From Oscillospiraceae bacterium (GTDB taxonomy: Bacteria; Bacillota; Clostridia; Oscillospirales; Acutalibacteraceae): a stretch of 64,000 nt of DNA. Shown here in pieces: positions 7,293 to 15,786 of this stretch. The notes under the pieces are model-generated. The model had not been told where the DNA came from, did no database searches, and worked only from the letters and a program-made list of their open reading frames with translations. The stretch lies in the NCBI GenBank assembly GCA_003538135.1, contig DPOR01000011.1:439-64438 (forward strand), in the 5' to 3' direction. Position 1 is the stretch's first letter. Each line of letters starts with the position of its first letter. The position numbers and the translations under genes are program-made.

Positions 7293-8498
7293 ATGAAAAA
7301 GATAGGCTATAAACATACGGTTGCGGCGAGCTTTACGGCGTTCGTCGTTCAGGCGGTCGTCAACAATTTCGCGCCGCTGCTGTTTTTGACCTTTCAGGCG
7401 CAGTACGGCATAGAGCTCTCGAAAATAACCGTTTTGATCACCGCGAACTTCTTTATTCAGATATTTGTCGATTTGACGGCGGTGCTGTTCGTTGACCGCA
7501 TCGGCTACCGTGCCTCAACCGTGCTCGCCCATGCGATGTGCGCGACGGGTCTTATTTTCATGACGATTCTGCCGGAGATACTGCCCTCGGCCTTTGCGGG
7601 GCTTCTCATCTCCGTGTTCTGCTACGCAGTCGGAGCGGGTCTTTTGGATATCACGATAAATCCGATAGTCAACTCCTGCCCGTCAACAAATTCCAATCAG
7701 CTGCTCTGCCTGCTCCATTCGTTCTATTGCTGGGGCAGCGTCGCGGCGGTCGGCATATCCACCCTGTTCTTCGCCCTGTTCTCGACGGATAATTGGAAGA
7801 TAATGTCGCTTGTCTGGGCGATACTCCCGATAGTCAACGCCGTTATGTTCGCCCGCGTGCCCATAGCGCCCGTTGTCGGCGAGGACGAGGAAAAGCTGTC
7901 AATAAAGGATATGCTCAAGACCAAGGCGTTTTGGATATTCATGGTGCTCATACTCTGCGCAGGCTCGAGCGAGCAGGCGGTCAGCCAGTGGGCTTCGACC
8001 TTCGCCGAAAAGGCGCTCGGGCTCACAAAGACCGTCGGCGACCTCGCGGGTCCGATGCTCTTCTCTGTGCTCATGGGCGTGTCGCGCTTCATGTACGGCA
8101 AGTTCGGCAGCAGGATAAATCTCGATTCAATGATGCTCCTGAGCGGCTGCGTCTGCACAGCTTCTTATTTTCTCATTTCGCTGACCTCATCGCCTGTGCT
8201 CGGGCTCGTCGGCGTTGCCGTGTGCGGACTTTCCGCCGGTATCCTCTGGCCGGGCACGATAGGCAAAATGTCCTCGGCGCTCCACGGCGGCGGAACGGCG
8301 ATGTACGCAATACTCTGCCTGGGCGGTGATATCGGCTGCTCGGCGGGGCCGACCTTTGCCGGAATGATGGCGAGCGCATTCGGCGACGACCTCAAAAAAG
8401 GCATACTCTGCGCCGTCATATTCCCGCTGACCCTGTCCGTGATAATGTTAGTGCGTGAGTTCATTATCCCGCGCCGCAGAAAGAAGGCGGCTTCATGA
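7293..8498 (+). CDS. MFS transporter, first of a tandem pair
   Basis: This 401-residue, 12-helix permease has family features typical of sugar-type MFS proteins. An N-half loop RIGYRAST follows TM2. The conserved cytoplasmic/TM signature is LHSFYCWGSVAA around residue 140. The start at 7293 follows GGGGGA by about 7 nt. The alternative in-frame start upstream has no SD. Its TGA overlaps the ATG of the next gene (ATGA), which encodes a close paralogue. The substrate is unknown. Coupled translation raises the possibility of two related importers for one substrate class. Confidence 0.8.
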   Translation: MKKIGYKHTVAASFTAFVVQAVVNNFAPLLFLTFQAQYGIELSKITVLITANFFIQIFVDLTAVLFVDRIGYRASTVLAHAMCATGLIFMTILPEILPSAFAGLLISVFCYAVGAGLLDITINPIVNSCPSTNSNQLLCLLHSFYCWGSVAAVGISTLFFALFSTDNWKIMSLVWAILPIVNAVMFARVPIAPVVGEDEEKLSIKDMLKTKAFWIFMVLILCAGSSEQAVSQWASTFAEKALGLTKTVGDLAGPMLFSVLMGVSRFMYGKFGSRINLDSMMLLSGCVCTASYFLISLTSSPVLGLVGVAVCGLSAGILWPGTIGKMSSALHGGGTAMYAILCLGGDIGCSAGPTFAGMMASAFGDDLKKGILCAVIFPLTLSVIMLVREFIIPRRRKKAAS

Positions 8499-9679
8499 AG
8501 AAAAACTATAAATCGACCGTCAACGCCTGCTTTGCGGGCTATGTCGTCCAGTCGATTGTCAACAATTTCGTGCCCCTGCTGTTTTTGACATTCAACAAGA
8601 GCTACGGCATAGAGCTTTCGAAGATAACCGCGCTGATAACAGTCAATTTTATTCTCCAGCTCATAATCGACCTGCTCTCCGCGTTCTTTATAGATAAGAT
8701 AGGCTACCGCGCGGCGGCTGTTGCGGCTCATGTGTTCGCGGCGGCGGGGCTTGTTTCTCTGACCGTCCTGCCGGATATCCTGCCGTCTCCGTTTGTCGGT
8801 CTGCTTATATCCGTTATGCTCTATGCGATCGGAGGCGGGCTGCTCGAGGTGATAGTCAGCCCGATAGTCGAGGCGTGCCCGACGGATAACAAAGAGAAGA
8901 TGATGAGCCTGCTCCACTCGTTCTATTGCTGGGGCAGTGTTGCCGTCGTCGGTCTTTCGACGCTCTATTTCTCGGTGTTCACAACGGCGAATTGGAAGTA
9001 TCTTGCTCTGCTCTGGGCGGTTGTCCCGGCTGTAAATGCCATGAATTTCGTCCGCGTCCCGATAGCTCCGCTTATCGAAGACGGGGAGAAGGGACTTTCA
9101 TTCAAAGAGCTGCTCGGCAACAGAATGTTCTGGGTGTTCATGCTGCTCATTCTCTGCTCCGGTGCGAGCGAGCAGGCGGTCAGCCAGTGGGCTTCAACCT
9201 TTGCGGAAAAAGGACTCGGCGTCTCAAAGACCGTAGGCGATCTCGCTGGGCCGATGCTCTTCTCCGTGCTCATGGGCACCTCGCGTGCGATATACGGTAA
9301 GTTTGGCGACAAAATCGACCTCGACGGCATGATGATTTTCAGCGGGATACTTTGCATGGCGTCTTATCTGCTCATTGCGCTGAGCCCCTCGCCCGTGCTC
9401 GGGCTTGTCGGAGTCGCCGTATGCGGCTTCTCCGTCGGCATTATGTGGCCGGGTACCTTCAGCAAGGCGTCCGCGGGGATAAAGGGCGGCGGAACGGCGA
9501 TGTTCGCCCTGCTCGCTTTAGGCGGCGATTTGGGCTGCTCGTCCGGGCCGACCTTTGCCGGAATTATTGCGAGCGCGTTCGGAGACGACCTAAAAAAGGG
9601 CATACTCTGCGCTCTTTTCTTCCCGGCGCTTCTGACGCTGCTTGCAGTTCTTACAAAACGCAAAAAAGCGAAAAGTTGA
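8495..9679 (+). CDS. MFS transporter, paralogue of the preceding gene
   Basis: This 394-residue permease is collinear with the preceding gene product. Shared blocks include LLFLTF, YGIELSKIT, LLHSFYCWGSVA, SEQAVSQWASTFAEK and VGDLAGPMLFSVLMG, so it arose by tandem duplication. Differences are concentrated in the C-terminal helices and the central loop (residues 190-210). The start overlaps the preceding stop as ATGA. A strong terminator follows. No regulator or enzyme is in the operon, so the transported compound cannot be inferred. Confidence 0.82.
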   Translation: MKKNYKSTVNACFAGYVVQSIVNNFVPLLFLTFNKSYGIELSKITALITVNFILQLIIDLLSAFFIDKIGYRAAAVAAHVFAAAGLVSLTVLPDILPSPFVGLLISVMLYAIGGGLLEVIVSPIVEACPTDNKEKMMSLLHSFYCWGSVAVVGLSTLYFSVFTTANWKYLALLWAVVPAVNAMNFVRVPIAPLIEDGEKGLSFKELLGNRMFWVFMLLILCSGASEQAVSQWASTFAEKGLGVSKTVGDLAGPMLFSVLMGTSRAIYGKFGDKIDLDGMMIFSGILCMASYLLIALSPSPVLGLVGVAVCGFSVGIMWPGTFSKASAGIKGGGTAMFALLALGGDLGCSSGPTFAGIIASAFGDDLKKGILCALFFPALLTLLAVLTKRKKAKS

Positions 9680-9686
9680 TTTTCAA

Positions 9687-9738
9687 ATGCGGCAAAATAC
9701 GGATGATAACTCCGTGCTTTGCCGCATTATTTTTATTT
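9687..9738 (+). terminator. Terminator of the MFS pair
   Basis: ATGCGGCAAA (9687-9696) pairs perfectly over 10 bp with TTTGCCGCAT (9718-9727), followed by a T-rich tail. Confidence 0.88.
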
Positions 9739-9856
9739 TTACGGTTTACATTTGCAAGGATAACTGATAAGATATATTCGTGAGATTTCGGCTTTCTTAG
9801 AATCTCGCACAATGAAAGCTAAAATAAACGGGAAACTAAAACAAGGGGATTAAAAA

Positions 9857-11482
9857 ATGAGTATAGCTAATATTCTGTCGATGGCGGGCGGACTCGGTCT
9901 GTTCCTCTTCGGTATCAGAACGATGGGCGACGGACTCGAAAACGCAGCCGGCGCCAAGCTCAAACGAATGCTCGAGGTGCTTACCGGAAACCGCTTTTTG
10001 GCGGTGCTCGTCGGCTTCGTCGTCACGGCTATAATCCAGTCGTCGACCGCAACTACGGTCATGGTCGTCGGCTTTGTCAACGCAGGCATGATGACGCTCG
10101 CGCAGGCAGTCGGCGTTATAATGGGCGCCAACATCGGAACCACCGTCACCTCGCTGCTTATCGCGCTGAACTTTTCGAGCGTAGCGGCGGCGTCGGTGCT
10201 TGTCGGCGTTATTCTGATGCTCGCATCGAAAAAGACGCTTGTCAAGAACCTCGGTTCCATTTTTACCGGCTTCGGTCTGCTCTTCCTCGGCATCGACCTG
10301 ATGTCCGATTCCATGGCTCCGCTCAGAGAGAGCGCAGGCTTCATGAACTTTATCGTCGCAGTTTCCGACTCGCCTCTGCGTCCGCTGTTCGGTATACTTT
10401 TAGGTATAGTTATGACCGCCGTGCTCCAGAGCTCCTCGGCCTCCGTCGGTGTGCTCCAGACCCTCGCCATGCAGGGCCTTGTGCCGCTCAAGTTCTCCGT
10501 GTTCGTCCTCTTCGGTCAGAATATAGGAACCTGCCTCACGGCGCTGTTTTCGACCGTCGGCGCAAAGAAAAACTCAAAGCGCGCCGCAGTCATCCATCTG
10601 CTTTTTAACCTTCTCGGCACGGGAATGTTCATCCTCATCGCCCTGCTCACTCCGTATATCGAGTGGATAGAGAAAATTTCCTCCGACCCGATGGCGCAGA
10701 TAGCCATATCGCATATCGTGTTTAACGTCGTCTCGACCGTTGTACTCTTCCCGTTTGCGAAGCTTCTCGTCAAGCTCTCCTGCCTCATTGTCCCCGGCAA
10801 GGACGACAGCGAGAGCGAGATGCACTGCCGTTTCATCGACGACCGTCTGCTCAATACGCCTCCCTTCGCTGTCATGCAGGTCGGCAAGGAGGTCGCCCGC
10901 ATGGCGAAGCTCGCGCGCGATAATTTCGAGACGAGCGCCTACGCCCTGATAAACCGCAGCGATAAGGATCTCGACAAGGTCATGGAAAAAGAGGAGGTAA
11001 TAAACTACCTCAACCACCATATAACCTCGTATCTCGTCAAGCTCAACGCCCTTGACATAACCGACAGCGACTCGGACTACATCGCCCGCGTTTTCCACGC
11101 GATAAACGATATCGAGCGCGTCGGCGACCATGCGACTAACCTCGCGGAAGCGGCGGAGCGCAATATAGGCGACGGGCTCACGTTCTCCGATGCGGCAAGG
11201 GACGAGTTGAATCAGCTCTGCGGCAGCGTCATAAATCTGCTCGACAGGTCTATAGAGGCCTTTAATAATCAGTCGCTGGGTGACGGCGAGGCTAAAGAAT
11301 TGTCCGACTTGGAGGAGCACATAGACGACCTGACCCTCACCTGTCAGGATGCGCATATCTTCCGCCTCAACCGCAACGAGTGCAACACCGAAGCGGGTAT
11401 GCTTTATCTCAACACCATAACCGACTTCGAACGTGTCGGCGACCATGCCATAAACATCGCTTTTCTTGCAAGATCAAAATAA
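9857..11482 (+). CDS. Na+/phosphate cotransporter with PhoU-like tail
   Basis: This 541-residue NptA/YjbB-type protein has two inverted Na/Pi cotransport repeats, each with a QSS motif (QSSTATTVMV near residue 57; QSSSASVGVL near residue 194) and the companion GANIGTT / GQNIGTC motifs. A soluble C-terminal PhoU-like helical region (from about residue 340) contains FERVGDHA-type repeats. It imports or exports phosphate across the cytoplasmic membrane. The SD AAGGGGA precedes the ATG. It is probably monocistronic. The hairpin at 11491-11515 follows its stop. Confidence 0.92.
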   Translation: MSIANILSMAGGLGLFLFGIRTMGDGLENAAGAKLKRMLEVLTGNRFLAVLVGFVVTAIIQSSTATTVMVVGFVNAGMMTLAQAVGVIMGANIGTTVTSLLIALNFSSVAAASVLVGVILMLASKKTLVKNLGSIFTGFGLLFLGIDLMSDSMAPLRESAGFMNFIVAVSDSPLRPLFGILLGIVMTAVLQSSSASVGVLQTLAMQGLVPLKFSVFVLFGQNIGTCLTALFSTVGAKKNSKRAAVIHLLFNLLGTGMFILIALLTPYIEWIEKISSDPMAQIAISHIVFNVVSTVVLFPFAKLLVKLSCLIVPGKDDSESEMHCRFIDDRLLNTPPFAVMQVGKEVARMAKLARDNFETSAYALINRSDKDLDKVMEKEEVINYLNHHITSYLVKLNALDITDSDSDYIARVFHAINDIERVGDHATNLAEAAERNIGDGLTFSDAARDELNQLCGSVINLLDRSIEAFNNQSLGDGEAKELSDLEEHIDDLTLTCQDAHIFRLNRNECNTEAGMLYLNTITDFERVGDHAINIAFLARSK

Positions 11483-11490
11483 TTTTAAAA

Positions 11491-11515
11491 ATACCCTTGC
11501 TTTTTGCAGGGGTAT
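11491..11515 (+). terminator. Hairpin after nptA overlapping the recA -35
   Basis: ATACCCTTGC (11491-11500) pairs with GCAGGGGTAT (11506-11515) across a TTTTT loop. It lacks a downstream T-run, so termination may be weak. The -35 hexamer of recA lies inside the hairpin. Confidence 0.45.
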
Positions 11516-11544
11516 GATGTACAATATCAACAGAACATTTGTGC
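11497..11544 (+). promoter_or_regulatory. recA promoter with LexA-box-like site
   Basis: -35 TTGCTT (11497-11502), 17-nt spacer, -10 TACAAT (11520-11525). Eight bases further, GAACATTTGTGC (11533-11544) matches the Gram-positive LexA core GAAC-N4-GTTC at all but one position and overlaps the expected transcription start. SOS control is inferred from this placement. Confidence 0.65.
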
Positions 11545-11580
11545 GAACAAAAATTCAGCACTCCGAAAGGACGGAACAGT

Positions 11581-12711
11581 ATGGCAGACAAACAGAAAGC
11601 GCTTGAAACCGCGATATCGCAGATAGAGAAAAATTACGGCAAGGGCTCGATAATGAGACTCGGTCAGAATACGGCGATGAATGTCGAGGCTATATCGACA
11701 GGCTCCGTTACTCTCGACGCCGCCACCGGCATCGGCGGACTTCCGCGCGGCAGAATAATCGAGATATACGGCCCCGAGTCGTCGGGTAAAACAACGCTTG
11801 CCCTCCATGTTGTCGCCGAGGCGCAGAGAATGGGCGGCGAGGCCGCGTTCATTGACGCCGAGCACGCGCTTGACCCCATATACGCCGCGAATCTCGGCGT
11901 TGATGTCGATGCTCTCCTTGTCTCTCAGCCGGATAACGGCGAGCAGGCGCTCGAGATAACCGAGGCGCTGACCCGTTCGGGCGCTATCGACGTTATAGTT
12001 GTCGACTCCGTTGCGGCTCTCGTTCCGCGCTCGGAGATCGAGGGCGATATGGGCGACTCCCATGTCGGTCTCCATGCGCGCCTTATGTCGCAGGCTTTAA
12101 GAAAGCTTGCGGGCGCTATTGCGAAGTCGAATACCATTATAATTTTTATAAATCAGCTGCGTGAAAAGGTCGGCGTTGTATACGGCAATCCCGAGGTGAC
12201 GACGGGCGGCCGCGCGCTGAAGTTCTATGCCTCGATACGTATCGATGTGCGCAAGATAGAGCAGCTCAAGGGCCCCGGCAACGAGTTTATCGGCTCGCGC
12301 ACAAGGGCGAAGATAGTCAAGAACAAGGTCGCTCCGCCCTTCAAGGAGGCCGAGTTCGACATCATGTACGGCAAGGGCATATCCAAGGTAGGCGAAGTGC
12401 TCGACCTCGCCGTTAAATATGATATCATCCATAAGAGCGGCGCGTGGTTCTCTTATAACGACAACCGCCTCGGCCAGGGCAGAGACAATGTCAAGAGCTA
12501 TCTCAGCGACAATCCCGAATTATTGGCGGAGGTCGAAGCGAAGGTGCGCGAGCGCCTCAACGCGGAGAATAACGCCGCCAAGACAGCGGCGAAGCCCGCC
12601 GACAGACCCGCACCCGCCGCAGAGCCGGCAGCCGTCGTGCAGCCCAAGAAGCCCACGAGCCGTTCCGGCGCAAAGGCGAAGCTCGACATCGTTGTAGATG
12701 ACGACGACTGA
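11581..12711 (+). CDS. recA: Recombinase RecA
   Basis: This 376-residue DNA-dependent ATPase carries out homologous recombination and LexA cleavage. Walker A GPESSGKTT is near residue 66, followed by the family signature ALKFYASIRIDVRK. The C-terminal tail is rich in Ala/Pro then acidic (VVDDDD), as in other Clostridia. The ATG at 11581 gives the standard MADKQKALETAI N-terminus. The 14 upstream codons in the open frame are not homologous. It overlaps recX by one base (TGATG), so the two are coupled. Confidence 0.98.
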   Translation: MADKQKALETAISQIEKNYGKGSIMRLGQNTAMNVEAISTGSVTLDAATGIGGLPRGRIIEIYGPESSGKTTLALHVVAEAQRMGGEAAFIDAEHALDPIYAANLGVDVDALLVSQPDNGEQALEITEALTRSGAIDVIVVDSVAALVPRSEIEGDMGDSHVGLHARLMSQALRKLAGAIAKSNTIIIFINQLREKVGVVYGNPEVTTGGRALKFYASIRIDVRKIEQLKGPGNEFIGSRTRAKIVKNKVAPPFKEAEFDIMYGKGISKVGEVLDLAVKYDIIHKSGAWFSYNDNRLGQGRDNVKSYLSDNPELLAEVEAKVRERLNAENNAAKTAAKPADRPAPAAEPAAVVQPKKPTSRSGAKAKLDIVVDDDD

Positions 12712-13343
12712 TGAAGATAACGGCACAGCGGGGCAGAGGAGAAAAAATACATATACTCGTCGACGGGGAGTACCGCCTGACCGTGACCCGGGATTTCTGG
12801 GCGGGTCAGAATATACGCTCCGGCGATGAACTTGACGATGCGGAGTTTGCTGCCTTTTGCGAGGCGGCAGGCTCCTGCCGTGCATTTAACGCGGCGGTAG
12901 ATATACTCTCGCGGCGTGACCACTCCTCAAAGGAGCTTGAGCGCAAGGTAGCTCGGCGCTCGGGCGCGGAGTTTGCGCGCGAGGCGGTCGAACGTCTGGA
13001 GGAGCTGGGCTATGTCGATGACGAGCGCTACGCCCACACCTTGGCGCAGGAGCTCTATGAGCGGCGCGGCATGGGCAAAAAGCGCATAGAACAGGAGCTG
13101 CGTCAGCGCGGAATATCGCGCGAGACCGCCTGCGAATGCACCGAGGAGCTTGACGGCGACGATGCAGAGCGGATAAAAAAGCTGCTCGAAACTAAATTCG
13201 CAGGGCGTTTTTCCGACGAAAAGGGGAAACGGCGCACCTTCAACGCCCTGACCCGCCTCGGCTACGGCTATTCCGATATCCGTTCGGCCATGCGGCAGGC
13301 GGACGAGGAATATGAAGATACGGACGACCAATTTTCCTGTTAG
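12711..13343 (+). CDS. recX: RecA regulator RecX
   Basis: This 210-residue protein limits RecA filament extension. It has the three-helix RecX repeats: RRDHSSKELERKV around residues 67-79, LEELGYVDDERYAHTLAQE around 95-113 and RRGMGKKRIEQELRQRGIS around 117-135. The start ATG shares its A with the recA TGA. The recA-recX pairing is common across bacteria and supports the call. Confidence 0.93.
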   Translation: MKITAQRGRGEKIHILVDGEYRLTVTRDFWAGQNIRSGDELDDAEFAAFCEAAGSCRAFNAAVDILSRRDHSSKELERKVARRSGAEFAREAVERLEELGYVDDERYAHTLAQELYERRGMGKKRIEQELRQRGISRETACECTEELDGDDAERIKKLLETKFAGRFSDEKGKRRTFNALTRLGYGYSDIRSAMRQADEEYEDTDDQFSC

Positions 13344-13406
13344 AAGATAAAAAAAGAAAGAAATAGTGTATAATTCTCTTTATCAAGCGAAAGGAAGAGC
13401 TGTTTG

Positions 13407-14735
13407 ATGAAAAAAAGAAGAGTTTTATTCGTTTCTCTCGGCTGCCCGAAAAACCAGGTTGACGGCGAGCTGATGCTTGCAAAGCTTCAGGACGCCGGAT
13501 TTGAAAACGCGGACAATTTCGAGCACCTTGACGCAGTTATAGTCAACACCTGCGCGTTTATAGACTCCGCCAAGCAAGAGGCGATAGACACCGTTCTCGA
13601 AATGGTCGGCCTCAAGCAGGACGGACTTGTGCGCGCCGTCATAGTCACGGGCTGCCTCGCCGAACGCTACCGCGAGGAAATATTAAAGGAGATTCCCGAG
13701 GTCGACGCCGTCGTAGGCATCGGCGCAAACGGCGATATCGCCAAGATAGTCGACGAGGTTCTCGACGGCAAGCAGGTCAACGTGTTCCCCGACAAAAATG
13801 AGCTCCCCATGTGCGGCGAGCGTGTGCTCACCACCCCCGACTATTGGGCATATCTCAAGATAGCCGAGGGCTGCTCAAATTGCTGCACCTACTGCGCTAT
13901 CCCGTCTATCCGCGGAGCCTTTCGCAGCCGCGACGAGGAGAGCATAGTCGAGGAGGCGAAAACTCTCGCCGAGCATGGCATCAAGGAGCTTGTGCTCATA
14001 GCGCAGGATGTCTCGTCCTACGGCATTGATCTCTACGGCGAATACAGACTCGCCCATCTTCTGAATCTGCTCTGCGAAATCGACGGCATAGAGTGGATAC
14101 GCCTGCTCTATTGCTATCCCGATAAGATAACCGACGAGCTTATAGACACCATGGCCTCTCAGCCCAAGGTGCTCCACTATATAGACCTGCCGCTCCAGCA
14201 CGCGGACGACAGCATACTCAAGGCCATGAACCGCCACAGCAGCGCGGAGGAGACCCGCGAGGTCATAAGAAAGCTGCGCGAGCGTATGCCGGATATTGTT
14301 ATCCGCACTACGTTCATCGTCGGCTTCCCCGGCGAGGGCGACGGCGAGTTCGAGACCTTGGCGGAGTTTGTCAACGAGCAGGAGTTCGAGCGCCTCGGCT
14401 GCTTCGAATATTCCCCGCAGGAGGGCACTCCCGCCGCGAAGATGGAAAATCAGGTTGACGACGATGTGAAAGCCCGCCGCGCCGAGGTCATCATGCAGGA
14501 TCAGTATGAGATAATGAGCGAAAAGAACAACGAAATGATCGGCAAAACCCTGCGTGTGCTCACCGAGAGCTACGACGATTATACCGACAGCTATTCGGGT
14601 CGCTCCTATATGGACGCGCCCGATATCGACGGCAAGATAATCTTCACCTCGCCCGATTTCATAAAAGAAGGCGATTTCGTCGATGTCGAGATACTCGGCA
14701 CGAACGAATATGACCTGCTCGGAAGAACAGTATAA
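13407..14735 (+). CDS. rimO: Ribosomal protein S12 methylthiotransferase RimO
   Basis: This radical-SAM enzyme adds a methylthio group to the conserved Asp of ribosomal protein S12. The 442 residues have an N-terminal UPF0004 domain with cluster Cys13, Cys49 and the Cys of TGCLAERY. The radical-SAM CxxxCxxC motif is Cys156/Cys160/Cys163 (CSNCCTYC). A C-terminal TRAM domain is present (about residue 375 on). The LGCPKNQVD start and missing extra insert favour RimO over MiaB. ATG 13407 follows AAAGGAAG. An upstream TATAAT at 13369-13374 suggests a separate promoter after recX. It probably forms an operon with pgsA. Confidence 0.95.
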   Translation: MKKRRVLFVSLGCPKNQVDGELMLAKLQDAGFENADNFEHLDAVIVNTCAFIDSAKQEAIDTVLEMVGLKQDGLVRAVIVTGCLAERYREEILKEIPEVDAVVGIGANGDIAKIVDEVLDGKQVNVFPDKNELPMCGERVLTTPDYWAYLKIAEGCSNCCTYCAIPSIRGAFRSRDEESIVEEAKTLAEHGIKELVLIAQDVSSYGIDLYGEYRLAHLLNLLCEIDGIEWIRLLYCYPDKITDELIDTMASQPKVLHYIDLPLQHADDSILKAMNRHSSAEETREVIRKLRERMPDIVIRTTFIVGFPGEGDGEFETLAEFVNEQEFERLGCFEYSPQEGTPAAKMENQVDDDVKARRAEVIMQDQYEIMSEKNNEMIGKTLRVLTESYDDYTDSYSGRSYMDAPDIDGKIIFTSPDFIKEGDFVDVEILGTNEYDLLGRTV

Positions 14736-14758
14736 CAACCCGGGAAAGGGGAATAGAA

Positions 14759-15340
14759 ATGCAGAAGCTGAATCTGCCCAACAAACTTACGGTCATCAGA
14801 ATGTTTCTCGCGCCCGTCTATCTCGCGCTTATGCTTATTGAGTTTCCTTATCATTACTTAGCCGCGCTCGCCGTTTTCTCCATAGCGTCGATTACCGATC
14901 TGCTTGACGGCAAAATTGCGAGAAAGCGTAATATCATAACCGTGTTCGGCAAGCTCCTCGATCCGCTCGCCGATAAAATGCTGACCACCGCCGCCCTGCT
15001 TGCGTTCATGCGTGAGGGCTGGTGCAGCATCTGGATAATTATGATAGTCCTCACCCGCGAGTTCGCCGTCGCAGGCGTCCGCCTTATCGCCTCGGCGCAG
15101 GGCGTTGTCATCCCCGCCAACTATTGGGGCAAGGCAAAGACCGTCAGCCAGATGGTGTTCACGATAATCATCATGCTCCTTGCCGAGCTTGATGCTTCGT
15201 TCAATGTTTTCGCCAATACCGGCTGGTTCACGCTCGCGAGAGTGTCGAATATGATGCTTTGGATAACCGCCGTTTTGACCGTGGTTTCGGGCGTCACATA
15301 TTTTGTGGACAGCAAAAAAATCATTGACTTTTCCAAGTGA
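14759..15340 (+). CDS. pgsA: CDP-diacylglycerol-glycerol-3-phosphate 3-phosphatidyltransferase
   Basis: This integral membrane enzyme makes phosphatidylglycerophosphate, the committed step of anionic phospholipid synthesis. The 193 residues contain the CDP-alcohol phosphotransferase signature D-G-x2-A-R-x8-G-x3-D-x3-D in DLLDGKIARKRN...FGKLLDPLADK at about residues 43-70, with four to five membrane helices around it. GGGAAAGGGG precedes the ATG. It lies 23 nt after rimO. Its last codons contain the promoter of the T-box leader downstream. Confidence 0.95.
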   Translation: MQKLNLPNKLTVIRMFLAPVYLALMLIEFPYHYLAALAVFSIASITDLLDGKIARKRNIITVFGKLLDPLADKMLTTAALLAFMREGWCSIWIIMIVLTREFAVAGVRLIASAQGVVIPANYWGKAKTVSQMVFTIIIMLLAELDASFNVFANTGWFTLARVSNMMLWITAVLTVVSGVTYFVDSKKIIDFSK

Positions 15341-15352
15341 TTTCAATATAAT
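15324..15352 (+). promoter_or_regulatory. Promoter of the T-box/cysE-cysS unit
   Basis: -35 TTGACT (15324-15329), 17-nt spacer, -10 TATAAT (15347-15352). The -35 lies inside the final codons of pgsA. Transcription should begin near 15359. Confidence 0.82.
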
Positions 15353-15357
15353 AATTA

Positions 15358-15640
15358 GTAGATATGCAATGCGTATCTGTTGACGAAAACCAAAAAACGA
15401 AATGCGTTTACCGGGAGAAGTAGCCGGATACAAGCGGCAAAAGAGAGGGAGCCCGAAGCTGAGAAAGCTCCTTGCCGTATGAAAGCGAAATGCACCCGTC
15501 AGCACGCAGGGGGAACCGAAGTATCCCTGCGCGGAAGGCACCGTTATCGGCCGTGCGCGTATTGGCGCGCAGAGATATAAACAGGAGTGGGACCGCGCTC
15601 AAGCGCCTCCGTTGTCTTTCGGGATAACGGAGGCTTTTTG
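15358..15640 (+). promoter_or_regulatory. Cysteine-specific T-box leader
   Basis: The leader senses uncharged tRNA-Cys by transcription antitermination. Stem I has a basal CGGG/CCCG stem, a loop-E AGTA at about 15419-15422, and a specifier loop with UGC (Cys) at 15491-15493 followed by A. Nested stems GGCAA/TTGCC and GGAGC/GCTCC form its upper part. Stem III is GCAGGG/CCCTGC near 15505-15530. The conserved T-box sequence GTGGGACCGCG spans 15586-15596. The competing terminator follows at 15604-15640. A small extra hairpin (AGATATGC/GCGTATCT, about 15360-15379) sits at the 5' end. The Cys specificity agrees with the downstream cysE-cysS genes. Confidence 0.92.
15604..15640 (+). terminator. T-box terminator
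   Basis: GCCTCCGTTGTC pairs with GATAACGGAGGC (one G-U pair), followed by TTTTTG. It is the OFF structure of the T-box. The antiterminator would use the T-box bases just upstream. Confidence 0.9.
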
Positions 15641-15664
15641 TATGTTATTTGTATATTGAGCGGC

Positions 15665-15690
15665 TGTAGGGGCGGATATCATCCGCCCGC
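15665..15690 (-). repeat. Dispersed palindromic repeat, copy 1
   Basis: This GC-rich palindrome (GGGCGGAT...ATCCGCCC) sits between the T-box terminator and cysE. Read on the - strand it matches the first part of the copies at 22999 and 27205. It would be transcribed in the cysE 5' untranslated region. Confidence 0.65.
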
Positions 15691-15786
15691 GAAAATGCAC
15701 AGACTTATTAACAGCGCATACGCACTCCAAACAACCAACGCCGCATCGCGGCAGCAATTTTATCCGAGCCCAAGGAGTTGATATTT

